From Mayamaea pseudoterrestris (Eukaryota > Bacillariophyta > Bacillariophyceae > Sellaphorales > Sellaphoraceae), in assembly GCA_027923505.1 (NCBI GenBank), contig BROI01000003.1, positions 372,001 through 436,000 on the forward strand: a stretch of 64,000 bases of DNA, read 5' to 3'. Below are positions 41,832 through 50,460 of this stretch, piece after piece. The notes below the pieces were generated by a model. The model was not told the origin of the DNA. It saw only the letters and a program-made list of their open reading frames with translations, and made no database searches. Both the position numbers and the translations under genes were made by a program. Position 1 is the stretch's first letter; each line of letters begins with the position of its first letter.

Positions 41832-42839
41832 ATGCGCTTCAAGGCCAAGCTTGTTCCCGAGCAATTGTCGCTACTGAGCCAGCTCGTCGTGCCACTCGCT
41901 CGCATTGCTGGCTCCTCCACGGAAGGCTGGACGAAGAATGGCAGCGTCCTTTCCATTGACAACAATCATTTGCGTATTTGCGTCAAGGGAAGATCGAATG
42001 ATACAGAAGACATTCGATGCTTCGCGGAGCTTGTCACTAAGGATGGCATCTTTTTGGACTATCGCATCGAGAGTGCAGCTGAAAACAATGCCATTGTCAT
42101 GGAGGTGGATCTAGCACAGTTCAAGGTGGCACTTCAGTCCCTTGCCAGCGGCGGAGGAAAGTCATCGTCTGCAGATGCTAATGCAAATCACGCTCTTGAT
42201 TCATCGTTCATGTCGACCATTATCCATATCAAGCTCGCCAAACGAAACCAAATTCCGTGCCTCTGCTTTGATGCAATCACCCAAGGTTCGATTCATGTTT
42301 ACTATTCACTCCCTGTTCGTATTCTACGACCATCCGAAATGCAACATTACCAACCTCCGCCGATTAATGTAACTGCAAGCATGCTCCAGTTGCAACTGTT
42401 GCGCGACAAGCCGCTCAAACCCGTGCTGGAAGGCTTGCGGCCGCTCAGCAACACCGTCGTGCTGGAGGCAACGGCGCAGGGAGAATTGACCGTGACGGTC
42501 GATACGGATGGCGCCATGATTCGAGCTTTTTACAGTCAAATGCCAGTTTTGGAAACGGCGCATGCGCAGCAGCAATATGGTAATGAACAAGTTCCTTCAT
42601 CGGCGCAGCAGCAGCAACAAGGGTCGAATGCGACTCCAGCAATGGTTCGCGTCAAGCTTGATACCAAGAAACTAGTTGCATGCTTGCAGTGGCAGTGGTC
42701 CATGGTTTCGTCGGCTCGCATTTGCTTGCTGGAGAATGAAATGGTCATTCTGCATGTCCATCTTTATCCGCGGCAGGTTGGTCAATTATCGTATTACATT
42801 CCGGTCCAGTATCTCTCTGCTGAAGGATACGATGGATGA
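41832..42839 (+). CDS. HUS1: HUS1, subunit of the 9-1-1 checkpoint clamp
   Basis: 335 aa, single exon. The start MRFKAKLVPEQLSLLSQLVVPLARIA parallels MKFRAKIVD of animal HUS1. RIESAAENNAIVMEVDLAQFKVALQSL matches the SAENNEIYLELTSENLSRALK segment, and IKLAKRNQIPCLCFDAIT matches the ALKIKLTNKHFPCLTV strand. A PVRIL-x4-MQHYQPP linker separates the two PCNA-like halves. A Gln/Ser-rich loop (~242-270) is inserted before VRVKLDTKKLVACLQWQW. HUS1 forms a ring with RAD9 and RAD1 at damaged DNA to activate ATR signalling. Confidence 0.9.
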   Translation: MRFKAKLVPEQLSLLSQLVVPLARIAGSSTEGWTKNGSVLSIDNNHLRICVKGRSNDTEDIRCFAELVTKDGIFLDYRIESAAENNAIVMEVDLAQFKVALQSLASGGGKSSSADANANHALDSSFMSTIIHIKLAKRNQIPCLCFDAITQGSIHVYYSLPVRILRPSEMQHYQPPPINVTASMLQLQLLRDKPLKPVLEGLRPLSNTVVLEATAQGELTVTVDTDGAMIRAFYSQMPVLETAHAQQQYGNEQVPSSAQQQQQGSNATPAMVRVKLDTKKLVACLQWQWSMVSSARICLLENEMVILHVHLYPRQVGQLSYYIPVQYLSAEGYDG

Positions 42840-42931
42840 ATCAATACACGAGTATATCGATTACATTTTACTTACAAAAATAATGGCTTGATTTTATTGA
42901 TTTGAAGTTCTACGTCAATATCGCTTCTATA

Positions 42932-44020
42932 TCATTTAGAATCATCATTACCGCTCAAGCCAGCTTTATATCCCATGCTCGCCAAATGCTTGGCCATTAA
43001 ATGGTCCTTGGCCAAAATAGGTTCATACTTTGCCGGTTGGTCGTCGCGACAACAGGTTGACAATGGACTCACCAAGGCGTTGCCATGCACGTTGCAAAAG
43101 TAGGCCATGGACTGTCGCTGACTGTAACTGCCGCCATTATCATCCTTGACAGCAATGACTCGGTGCAAGGTACTCTTCCATTCATCATTGGTCCATCGTT
43201 GCATCATGTCGCCAAGGTTAATGATGAATACATCATCGTCGCGCAGCACCGGGACGTCGATCCATTGCAAAGGTCCATCGCGTGACTTTGCTTGAACCTG
43301 CAAGCCTGGTCCATTGGTTCGAAGTATGGTCAATGCGCCATAGTCTGTATGCTCGCCAGCTCGAATGCGAAACGAAGTAGCGGCATGGTCGTCAACGTCG
43401 CCGTCAATGGCCGGGTAGTTGAGCGTCCGCAGAGCGGACCAATGCTTGTCTAAGTATGAATCGAAGAAATGTTGCGCCGGCAGTTCTAACGCGACTGCAA
43501 AGACGCGCATCAGAATTAATGCCAGCCTCTCCATTGCCTCGTAATAGGCAGTCATGGCTGGTTCAAAGTTACTTGGATGAGCAGGAAATCGCCGAGTTGG
43601 CATTCCAGAGCCTTCAGGCGGCCCCAGTGAAAACGTCTCCTTCGTGTCTGGACGATTCTCGTCTGAATCTTCGCTGCAACCCTCTTCGTATTGATCATGA
43701 CTTTGATGGCGCCTCCTTCCCTCGATTAAGCATTCCGAGTTTTCGTAGCCGTAAGGATATGTGGCTTCGTCATTCGTCTTGGAAGCGAGCTTGGTTTCCA
43801 GCGGCAAGTCGAAAAATGCTTTGGATATTGACCATGCTGCATCTATAGTCGTTTTTGGTATTCCATGATGTTTAATGGCAAAGAAACCAACATTGCGGCA
43901 GGCTTGGTCGACTTGCTTGGCCACCTTCGAACGGGCCGATTCTGTGAAACCGTTTGGTTCCGTCCATGACTGCACGTCTATGAGTGGAATGCTCTGGTGA
44001 ATATGCGAGGAAGAAGACAT
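42932..44020 (-). CDS. 2-oxoglutarate/Fe(II) oxygenase of the isopenicillin-N-synthase-like type
   Basis: 362 aa from ATG 44020; the frame is open upstream but without an earlier ATG. The N-terminal DIOX_N part has IPLIDVQSW and ACRNVGFFAIKHHGIP. The catalytic jelly roll gives the Fe ligands HTDYGALTIL (H and D) and STLHRVIAV (H), and the 2-oxoglutarate-binding RQSMAYF (R-x-S). ETFSLGPPEG and LRTLNYPAI are also family hallmarks. An acidic insert (~105-130) is extra. Substrate unknown; relatives act in hormone, alkaloid or antibiotic metabolism. All catalytic residues are present, so it should be active. Confidence 0.9.
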   Translation of the reverse strand: MSSSSHIHQSIPLIDVQSWTEPNGFTESARSKVAKQVDQACRNVGFFAIKHHGIPKTTIDAAWSISKAFFDLPLETKLASKTNDEATYPYGYENSECLIEGRRRHQSHDQYEEGCSEDSDENRPDTKETFSLGPPEGSGMPTRRFPAHPSNFEPAMTAYYEAMERLALILMRVFAVALELPAQHFFDSYLDKHWSALRTLNYPAIDGDVDDHAATSFRIRAGEHTDYGALTILRTNGPGLQVQAKSRDGPLQWIDVPVLRDDDVFIINLGDMMQRWTNDEWKSTLHRVIAVKDDNGGSYSQRQSMAYFCNVHGNALVSPLSTCCRDDQPAKYEPILAKDHLMAKHLASMGYKAGLSGNDDSK

Positions 44021-44314
44021 TTTACAATACAGTAGCACCAAATAAAGCAAGCTAGAATAATCTGCGGCCGTGCAAGGAAGAGTGATTGCTGGAAAGCGCC
44101 ATGGTCGCAGTTGCACGAAAGTGTATATTATAGTGAAAGAGGTAATGACCGCTGCGACACCTTAACGGGGAGATAACCGCTGCGATACTTGAATGCGCCG
44201 CGCCGTCGCGGCGGAGATTTCGCGACGAGTCGTCACAATCCTGCCATCATCGCCACGTTCCAAGCGACAAGGAGTGACTACGCTTGCTTTTTACAACAAG
44301 AGATCGATTGACTC

Positions 44315-45574
44315 ATGGATGGCGAACAAGTTGCAGCAGATATGTTGGTCCCGCGACTCTTGGATCGACCCGAATTCCAGGCGATGATGCGACGTCGGCG
44401 AAATGGACGCCGTCGTCCGTTTCCACCTGTTCCGCCAGAATATTGGGAGTATTACTATGAACCAACTGTTCATCGAGAGTTTCCAGGAATCCTTCCTATT
44501 ATATATCAAGTCATCAAAATTGCGTCCCAGGCATTGGTCCTCTTGCTCATTTCATCCGCAACCTACTTGTTATTCTACCATTTTATCATGCCGACACATT
44601 TCGACGAGACGCTATACTTTGACTACACCCGAGCCTACAATTCAGCAATACACATGCAACCACCAAAGAGAATACGCAAAGAACAAACATGCAATTCGCC
44701 TTGGGCAGCCGTCGACCTCTTTGCCAAAAAGACTAGCTGGGAGGCTCAGTACGAACACGTTGATCCGTTGCCTCGCATTGCTTCCGGCCGTCGCCGACTC
44801 GTCTCAAACCAAGCGTACTTTGTCGAAACTAGGCTTCAGCTTCCACAATCACCAGTCAATGACAAAGTCGGCATGTTTGGAGTCGTGGTGGAACTGCGAG
44901 CGACGAATGGTACTTTGCTGGCCGTTTCGCGGCGGTCGACGCGACTTCCTCACGAGTCTGCGTGGATTAAAACGTTGGCCAATGGCTTTTGCATTGTACC
45001 GCTGCTTCTTGGTGCCGTGGACGAATCAAGGACTGTCACTGTGCCTTCGTATCGACAGTTTGTCGAGAGTCCAGAGCTGCCGCTGCAGCATGTCGTGGTG
45101 CGCATTGAAGTTCAAGCAGCCGCAGCAGCGTCACCAACACTGCTGCCGGAGATTGTTGGTGGCACAGTTCGCGTTGGAAAGGAGCTGAACGTTTTTCAAG
45201 AGCTGCTTAAAGTATGGTTCTATTCATGTTTTGCGATTGGGACGATGCTTATTGCATTCGCCTATCTAATGCAACTGCAAATCTTACATTTCATTTGGAC
45301 GCATGCACGGCAGCGTTATAGGCAGCCATCGGTGACTGATGAGGAGTTTGATTTCGACGTTTCGCTTAACTTTGAGGATGCAGAGCTCTTTCCGGAAGAT
45401 CATTATTCCAGAGACGCCGATAATAATTTTCGAGAAGCTACTGGTACCGCTGAGCAACCTCGCGGTCGTAGCGAAAGTTCATCGTCGTGGGAGGACCTAA
45501 CCGTTGATGCGCAAGCAAACACTGACGACGCGTCCTTTGCGACTCCACTTCAACCAGATGACAAATATTCATAA
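44315..45574 (+). CDS. Seipin, lipid droplet biogenesis protein
   Basis: 419 aa, single exon. An Arg/Pro-rich cytosolic N-terminus precedes TM1 (~65-92, VIKIASQALVLLLISSATYL). The luminal domain has the seipin signatures LYFDY, YFVETRLQLPQSPVNDKVGMFGVVVEL, and SRRSTRLPHESAWIK. TM2 is at ~300-325 (VWFYSCFAIGTMLIAFAYLM). The C-terminal cytosolic tail is acidic and Ser-rich. Seipin oligomers in the ER organise lipid droplet formation, a central process in oil-storing diatoms. The layout and length match the animal and plant proteins. Confidence 0.92.
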   Translation: MDGEQVAADMLVPRLLDRPEFQAMMRRRRNGRRRPFPPVPPEYWEYYYEPTVHREFPGILPIIYQVIKIASQALVLLLISSATYLLFYHFIMPTHFDETLYFDYTRAYNSAIHMQPPKRIRKEQTCNSPWAAVDLFAKKTSWEAQYEHVDPLPRIASGRRRLVSNQAYFVETRLQLPQSPVNDKVGMFGVVVELRATNGTLLAVSRRSTRLPHESAWIKTLANGFCIVPLLLGAVDESRTVTVPSYRQFVESPELPLQHVVVRIEVQAAAAASPTLLPEIVGGTVRVGKELNVFQELLKVWFYSCFAIGTMLIAFAYLMQLQILHFIWTHARQRYRQPSVTDEEFDFDVSLNFEDAELFPEDHYSRDADNNFREATGTAEQPRGRSESSSSWEDLTVDAQANTDDASFATPLQPDDKYS

Positions 45575-45614
45575 CTTTATTAATCTACTTACATACACAT
45601 CTTGTCATAATTCA

Positions 45615-47000
45615 TTACACGTCAATGGACATTTCCGATCGCTGTCGAGAAAGCTCGGCATATTTCTTCCAGTCCGACGTGAACACAATGGCACCATACA
45701 AGACTGCAAGAGCGAAGTAACCGATTGTCATGCCCCAGTACAAACCAGCCAAGTCGTCGCGCCAGTAGCTTGTGCAAAGAAACACTGCTGGGACTTGAAA
45801 GCCCCAGCTTGCGACAAAGCCCATCCAAAATACTTCCTTTGTTCTACCCATGGAGTAGGGAATCCGTTCAATAGCAACCGACAAATTCATCAAAACAAGC
45901 GTCAAGGTAAACGGCAGCCTTGCACTTTCAAAAAGCTCCAGAAAATCTTCGTCGCTGGAGAAAATGCGCCCGAACCATCGTATTTTCCAGTAAACCAAGC
46001 ACCCAATCACACTGAGGATGGCCGCCGACATGAAAACACCAACTTCACCGGCTTGCTGTGCCGCCGTATGATCCATGCTACCCAGTCGCTGGGTCATTTT
46101 GATAGAAGCTGCACTCGAAAGGGCGCTGACCATGATGAGGACAATCCACATGATGCGATAGGACGTGTTGAACACGGCCACTACATCCTCGCCAAGTTTG
46201 GCGGCAATGATACCCACGACACCAACTCTCCAAAAGTCACTTGCCGTTCCCAGTGCAGCTGGAACATAGAGCTCCATAAAGATTCGTATACGCTGCCATG
46301 TAATCTCTTGGTATTTCCAGCCATCCCAGCAAGCTTCATGGAGTCGTTGAAAATGAATGTAAACGAAGTAGAGAACAAAGAGCTGCACGTATGTGACAAG
46401 AGTTGTCACAATGGGGCAAGCGGGAAAGCCATATCCCTCAAAGCCGGATATTGGAATTCCAAGAACAAAAATGAGGCCCAAAACTAGGTTCAAAAGGAGC
46501 GCAATCGAAGATGCATTGACTTCGGGATGCATAATGCGCTGACTGGAAAAGAATTGCTGCAGCTGTTCCGTCATGTACCACGCAATAAAGACAAAAATCA
46601 CGACATGCGCAAGCACATAGTAGGAGACTTGCAGGTAAATTCCAGCAAGTTTTGGATTACCAGCGCCAATAGCCGCTCCACAAAGTAAGCCAAGTATTCT
46701 ACCTTGCAGTAACACGGCCGAACACATGGTCCAAAGATCGCTCAGCGCTGCCGCAGCCAAGGCTTCCGCCGAAACATGTCCCAGCAACGCCGTATCCGTC
46801 GTTTTCATACCGACCCAAGAAAGCATGGCGAGAAATATGGGAATGCCAAGGACGAAAGTGTCTTGCGCATCCTTCAAAATGGAATCTGGTGTTTCCATAA
46901 CAATGGCAGGAGCAGCAGCGTCGTCCACATTCTTGATGGGTTTGAGGAGTGGCTCGCCTTCGCGTCCTTGCGCTTGCAGCTCGGGATCACGCGTCGACAT
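45615..47000 (-). CDS. MATE-family multidrug and toxin extrusion transporter
   Basis: 461 aa, single exon. About 12 membrane segments. FVLGIPIFLAMLSWVGMKTTDTALLGHVSAEALAAAALSDLW is the first-repeat signature of eukaryotic MATE proteins, and RIFMELYVPAALGTASDFWRVGVVGIIAAKLGEDVVAVFNTSYRIMWIV the second. MATE carriers export cations or organic compounds with H+ or Na+. The substrate is unknown. The gene converges on seipin with 40 bp between stops. A 327-codon plus-strand frame over the same DNA is its shadow. Confidence 0.93.
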   Translation of the reverse strand: MSTRDPELQAQGREGEPLLKPIKNVDDAAAPAIVMETPDSILKDAQDTFVLGIPIFLAMLSWVGMKTTDTALLGHVSAEALAAAALSDLWTMCSAVLLQGRILGLLCGAAIGAGNPKLAGIYLQVSYYVLAHVVIFVFIAWYMTEQLQQFFSSQRIMHPEVNASSIALLLNLVLGLIFVLGIPISGFEGYGFPACPIVTTLVTYVQLFVLYFVYIHFQRLHEACWDGWKYQEITWQRIRIFMELYVPAALGTASDFWRVGVVGIIAAKLGEDVVAVFNTSYRIMWIVLIMVSALSSAASIKMTQRLGSMDHTAAQQAGEVGVFMSAAILSVIGCLVYWKIRWFGRIFSSDEDFLELFESARLPFTLTLVLMNLSVAIERIPYSMGRTKEVFWMGFVASWGFQVPAVFLCTSYWRDDLAGLYWGMTIGYFALAVLYGAIVFTSDWKKYAELSRQRSEMSIDV

Positions 47001-47574
47001 CTTTCGACCTAGTGTCTAAGACCCGTAGCAGCTTTATTATGATACGGAAGGAAACAAGTCAGATGCGAGGCAGAAGCTGCATCTAATGGAAGCAAGTGTG
47101 ACCGAATCTTTCGTTTGGCACCTCGCGCGCCTCGTCGTCGTCGTGTTGATGTCGCGTTATAACCGGTACGATGCCGTCTGTCCATTAGCCCTTTTCAACA
47201 CGTGACAGTAAGAGAGAAAACTTGTTCGTGTCGCTCTGGTACACCTTACGTGGAAGGAAACGTGCGTTTCTTCTCCCACTGCAAATTCGACCATGAGATT
47301 CGATGGCCCATCACTTAACTGTCAAAGCAGCCGATAGCAACTCGTTCTCCAACATAAATCATATATAGCAAGCCGTTTATTAGCCCGCCTGTTTCCGAAC
47401 AATCTCAACTCATTACCTTTTCATCACTTGAAAAGCCGACCACTCTTGCTGCTCTGTGCTTGAACCTCAACTTTGAAACGGACGTTAATCACAAAGCAAT
47501 TCACTTAATCACAAAGCAATCCACTTGAACAAACAATATACTCTCATATCAGCAGCTGAAGTTACTTGCCCACC
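47001..47574. promoter_or_regulatory. Divergent promoter between MATE and PI4K genes
   Basis: About 570 bp. It holds a perfect-but-one tandem duplication of a 20-mer at 47487-47526 (AATCACAAAGCAATTCACTT then AATCACAAAGCAATCCACTT) about 50 bp before the PI4K ATG, in its presumed 5' UTR or promoter. No gene recognised. Confidence 0.5.
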
Positions 47575-50409
47575 ATGTTCGACCTTACAACCTTTTTAGT
47601 GCGGTGGTTCTTTCTTTCCAGCCTTGCTCGAAATACGGTCGAGATTCAAACCATGCCGACGAATCAACACTTCTTCTACCAGCAACATGAACCACCAGAC
47701 GATTTTTGTCTTCCAAAGCAGGAACGAGAACTGATATGGCGAGACCAATGTTTAGGAGGCATACTCAACTACCCACCGGGCACGGGCCGATTGCTCATGA
47801 TTGATGCCATGCGAAACGAACTCGTGGAACGACTGTCACACTTGCTGACAGAGTCGGACCAAACGCTATCACAAATACGGCAGGCAGACACGCAACGAAG
47901 CGTGGCTGCGAAAAGTGATGTAATCGAAAAGGATGATCCTTATTCGGATGCGGATTCCGAAATACTTCGACACTTTGGCGAAGGTACTTCAGGCGATGAA
48001 AGGGCGGTCGACGCTCAAGACTCTGAGCGACGGACAGCCAAATTAATTGTATCACGGGGCGGCACTATCGTTGAAAATGATTACAGCGAGTCGTCCGGCT
48101 CCGAGACTGTTTCTGAAACAATGGTTGTTGAAACAGATACAATAACTGCTACAATACCGCCGCCACCGCCGCCGGTGCATTTGCAAACTAAAGTACAACA
48201 AGCTGTATGCTGTTCACGCGATATTCGGGACTATCTACCGCAATTGGTATCCGCAGTGCTAAAATCGCCCTCGTTGACTGTGCCCTACAATTCGCAGTTT
48301 GATCCAATACAACGACTACGAAAACTAATCATCAATCGGTGTAAATTGGATCCCAGTTGGGGCGTTGAGTTATGCTGGTTGCTGGAAGCCGAAGTGGGAC
48401 GGACTTGGAAGAAACTATTTGAACATCGACAACAGACGGGAAAAAGATTAATTATTGTCATGCCTTCTGACAAGGCGGTGGTACTGGCAAAGATTGGAAT
48501 GGAACGGAGAGAGGCATTTGACTTACTGCAAGATGCCGAACAAGCAACTGCTTTTGGATATCTTTATGTGGACCTTAGTGAGGAGATGGGGGAGCAACAT
48601 CGAATTGAAGATTGCGGCTCGCTCATTCCTCGCCTGCCCCAGAGTCTGAGCGTAAGGAGATGTCGTTACTTTGGTGATACGATGTTTTTCATTGATTGGT
48701 TGACGAAAGGTTCGCTAAAGCTGCGAGAATTACCGCAGGACCGGCGCTATATGGCTTTGCACGAAATCCTACATGAAATAAATCGGCGGTTACGAAGACG
48801 AATGGTGTCGAGCGCTGAAACGAGTTTAGACGTTGAGGATAATCTCAGTGCTTACGATGGGCCTCGTGTTGAAGACTTGAAGCCCGACATGTACCAAAAC
48901 TCTGTATATTTTCCACTTATACCTCAAACTGGCACATGGCCTGACGGTACTGAACAGTTTAATGGCGAGTTTAGGAAAAACAAGGGAACTCGGTCTGTAA
49001 AAGCCGTTCGTTGCCTTAACATCGTCGTATCAGAGGCACGGCTATTGGCTTCGCGCGATCGGTGCCCGTTTTTGATACAACTTGAGGTAGCCGATACAAA
49101 TTTGGAAAGCGGTGACGCGCGATTATATGCGTCAGACCCTGTTGGTCTTGGGTCTACCATGGTGGAAGCTTTGGGAATGGCGCCTGCAGCGTCATCGCCT
49201 ACGCAGCAGCAACAGCACAATTACCAGATCCCTTTTGAATTGCTTCATCGAGGAGGATGGCAACACCGAGGAATACCAGTACCAATAGATCATGGAAACA
49301 GTGATGGCATATATGCTGATCAATACGAAGAATATCCTTACGATTTTCGACAGCACGAGTACGAACAACTGCATCAGCAATTGCAATGGCAGCCACCGCC
49401 GCGCCAACACGGTCTCTTCCAGCGCAGCACAGTCTCGATGGGTGCCAATCTTCTTGATAGAGTTTTTGGGCAAGCTTGGGCAGAAAAATGTCGAGAGATT
49501 CGTGAATCTTCGCCTTATGGAAACGTTGCTGGCTGGAGACTTGCGTCATTCATCATCAAGGCTGGTGAGGATATACGACGAGAAGCGCTTGTCATGCAAA
49601 TAATAACAAAGCTTGTATCATGGTTTCAAGAAGAAATACCCGCAGAGCATCGCCCGTACATGCGGCCCTATACGATCATGTGCGTGGGTGGCGATGCCGG
49701 TTTGCTCGAATGTTTATCCGACACGAAGAGTGTCGACGAGGTCAAGAAGAAAGTCGACGGCTACACCAATCTACGAGATTACTTTGAGCGGGCATATGGG
49801 CCGCCAACTCGGGAACAGAGAGGATTTGGGCCGCCAAGCACTCCTCGTGCAGATGATTCTATCACTTTTGAGAAAGCACAAGATAACTTTCTCCGGTCCC
49901 TGGTAGGCTACAGTCTTGTTAGTTACATACTCCAAATCAAAGACCGCCACAACGCCAACATTCTTCTTGATCGAGAAGGACACATAATTCATATCGACTT
50001 CGGCTTCGTGCTTGGTGACACTCCAAAGATGGGCATGGTTCCACTTTTTAGAGAGAAGGCACCTTTTAAGCTGAGCCAAGAGTTTTGGGATGTCCTAGGA
50101 GGATGGCACATGACATCGGGGGGACTGGGCGTTCGATTTTGCAAAATGTTTGAACTTGCCTTTGAATGTGCGTCGGCGCATTCAGACGAGATAGCCACTC
50201 TCGTCGAAGCAACCGTCTTATCCCTCAACTCCAACCCTCAAAATGCAAATGAAGTTGCCAATGGAGTGCGAAAGCGCTTGACCATGCGCGGCCCACCGCG
50301 CTCTCGTGTCCAGGAACAATTTATCATGAGTCTCGTAAGCACAGCCCTGAATTGTTGGTCGACATCAACATACGACTGGGCACAGAAAACTATGAATGGC
50401 TACCTGTAA
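47575..50409 (+). CDS. PI4KB: Phosphatidylinositol 4-kinase, type III beta-like
   Basis: 944 aa from ATG 47575. A lipid-kinase-unique helical region is visible around residues 200-430 (DIRDYLPQLVSAVLKSP, GVELCWLLEAEVGR). The catalytic domain lies at ~620-944: YGNVAGWRLASFIIKAGEDIRREALVMQII, the YTIMCVGGDAGLLE hinge region, catalytic loop KDRHNANILLD (~789-799) and activation loop IHIDFGFVLGDTPKMGMVPLFREKAPFKL (~805). The order and wording of this block match PI4KIII-beta/Pik1, which makes PI4P at the Golgi. Acidic and Pro/Gln-rich inserts interrupt the linker. A hydrophobic N-terminus (TTFLVRWFFLSSLA) is unusual for the family. Confidence 0.93.
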   Translation: MFDLTTFLVRWFFLSSLARNTVEIQTMPTNQHFFYQQHEPPDDFCLPKQERELIWRDQCLGGILNYPPGTGRLLMIDAMRNELVERLSHLLTESDQTLSQIRQADTQRSVAAKSDVIEKDDPYSDADSEILRHFGEGTSGDERAVDAQDSERRTAKLIVSRGGTIVENDYSESSGSETVSETMVVETDTITATIPPPPPPVHLQTKVQQAVCCSRDIRDYLPQLVSAVLKSPSLTVPYNSQFDPIQRLRKLIINRCKLDPSWGVELCWLLEAEVGRTWKKLFEHRQQTGKRLIIVMPSDKAVVLAKIGMERREAFDLLQDAEQATAFGYLYVDLSEEMGEQHRIEDCGSLIPRLPQSLSVRRCRYFGDTMFFIDWLTKGSLKLRELPQDRRYMALHEILHEINRRLRRRMVSSAETSLDVEDNLSAYDGPRVEDLKPDMYQNSVYFPLIPQTGTWPDGTEQFNGEFRKNKGTRSVKAVRCLNIVVSEARLLASRDRCPFLIQLEVADTNLESGDARLYASDPVGLGSTMVEALGMAPAASSPTQQQQHNYQIPFELLHRGGWQHRGIPVPIDHGNSDGIYADQYEEYPYDFRQHEYEQLHQQLQWQPPPRQHGLFQRSTVSMGANLLDRVFGQAWAEKCREIRESSPYGNVAGWRLASFIIKAGEDIRREALVMQIITKLVSWFQEEIPAEHRPYMRPYTIMCVGGDAGLLECLSDTKSVDEVKKKVDGYTNLRDYFERAYGPPTREQRGFGPPSTPRADDSITFEKAQDNFLRSLVGYSLVSYILQIKDRHNANILLDREGHIIHIDFGFVLGDTPKMGMVPLFREKAPFKLSQEFWDVLGGWHMTSGGLGVRFCKMFELAFECASAHSDEIATLVEATVLSLNSNPQNANEVANGVRKRLTMRGPPRSRVQEQFIMSLVSTALNCWSTSTYDWAQKTMNGYL

Positions 50410-50460
50410 CATTATCATAGAAGAATTATAGAAACCGTGCCATTAACTTTCTTATCACAT

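Noticed and set aside
45504-46487. 327-codon plus-strand frame
   Set aside because: It lies antisense to the MATE transporter, whose frame carries clear family signatures; the plus frame has none and is Cys/His/Asn-rich as expected of a shadow.
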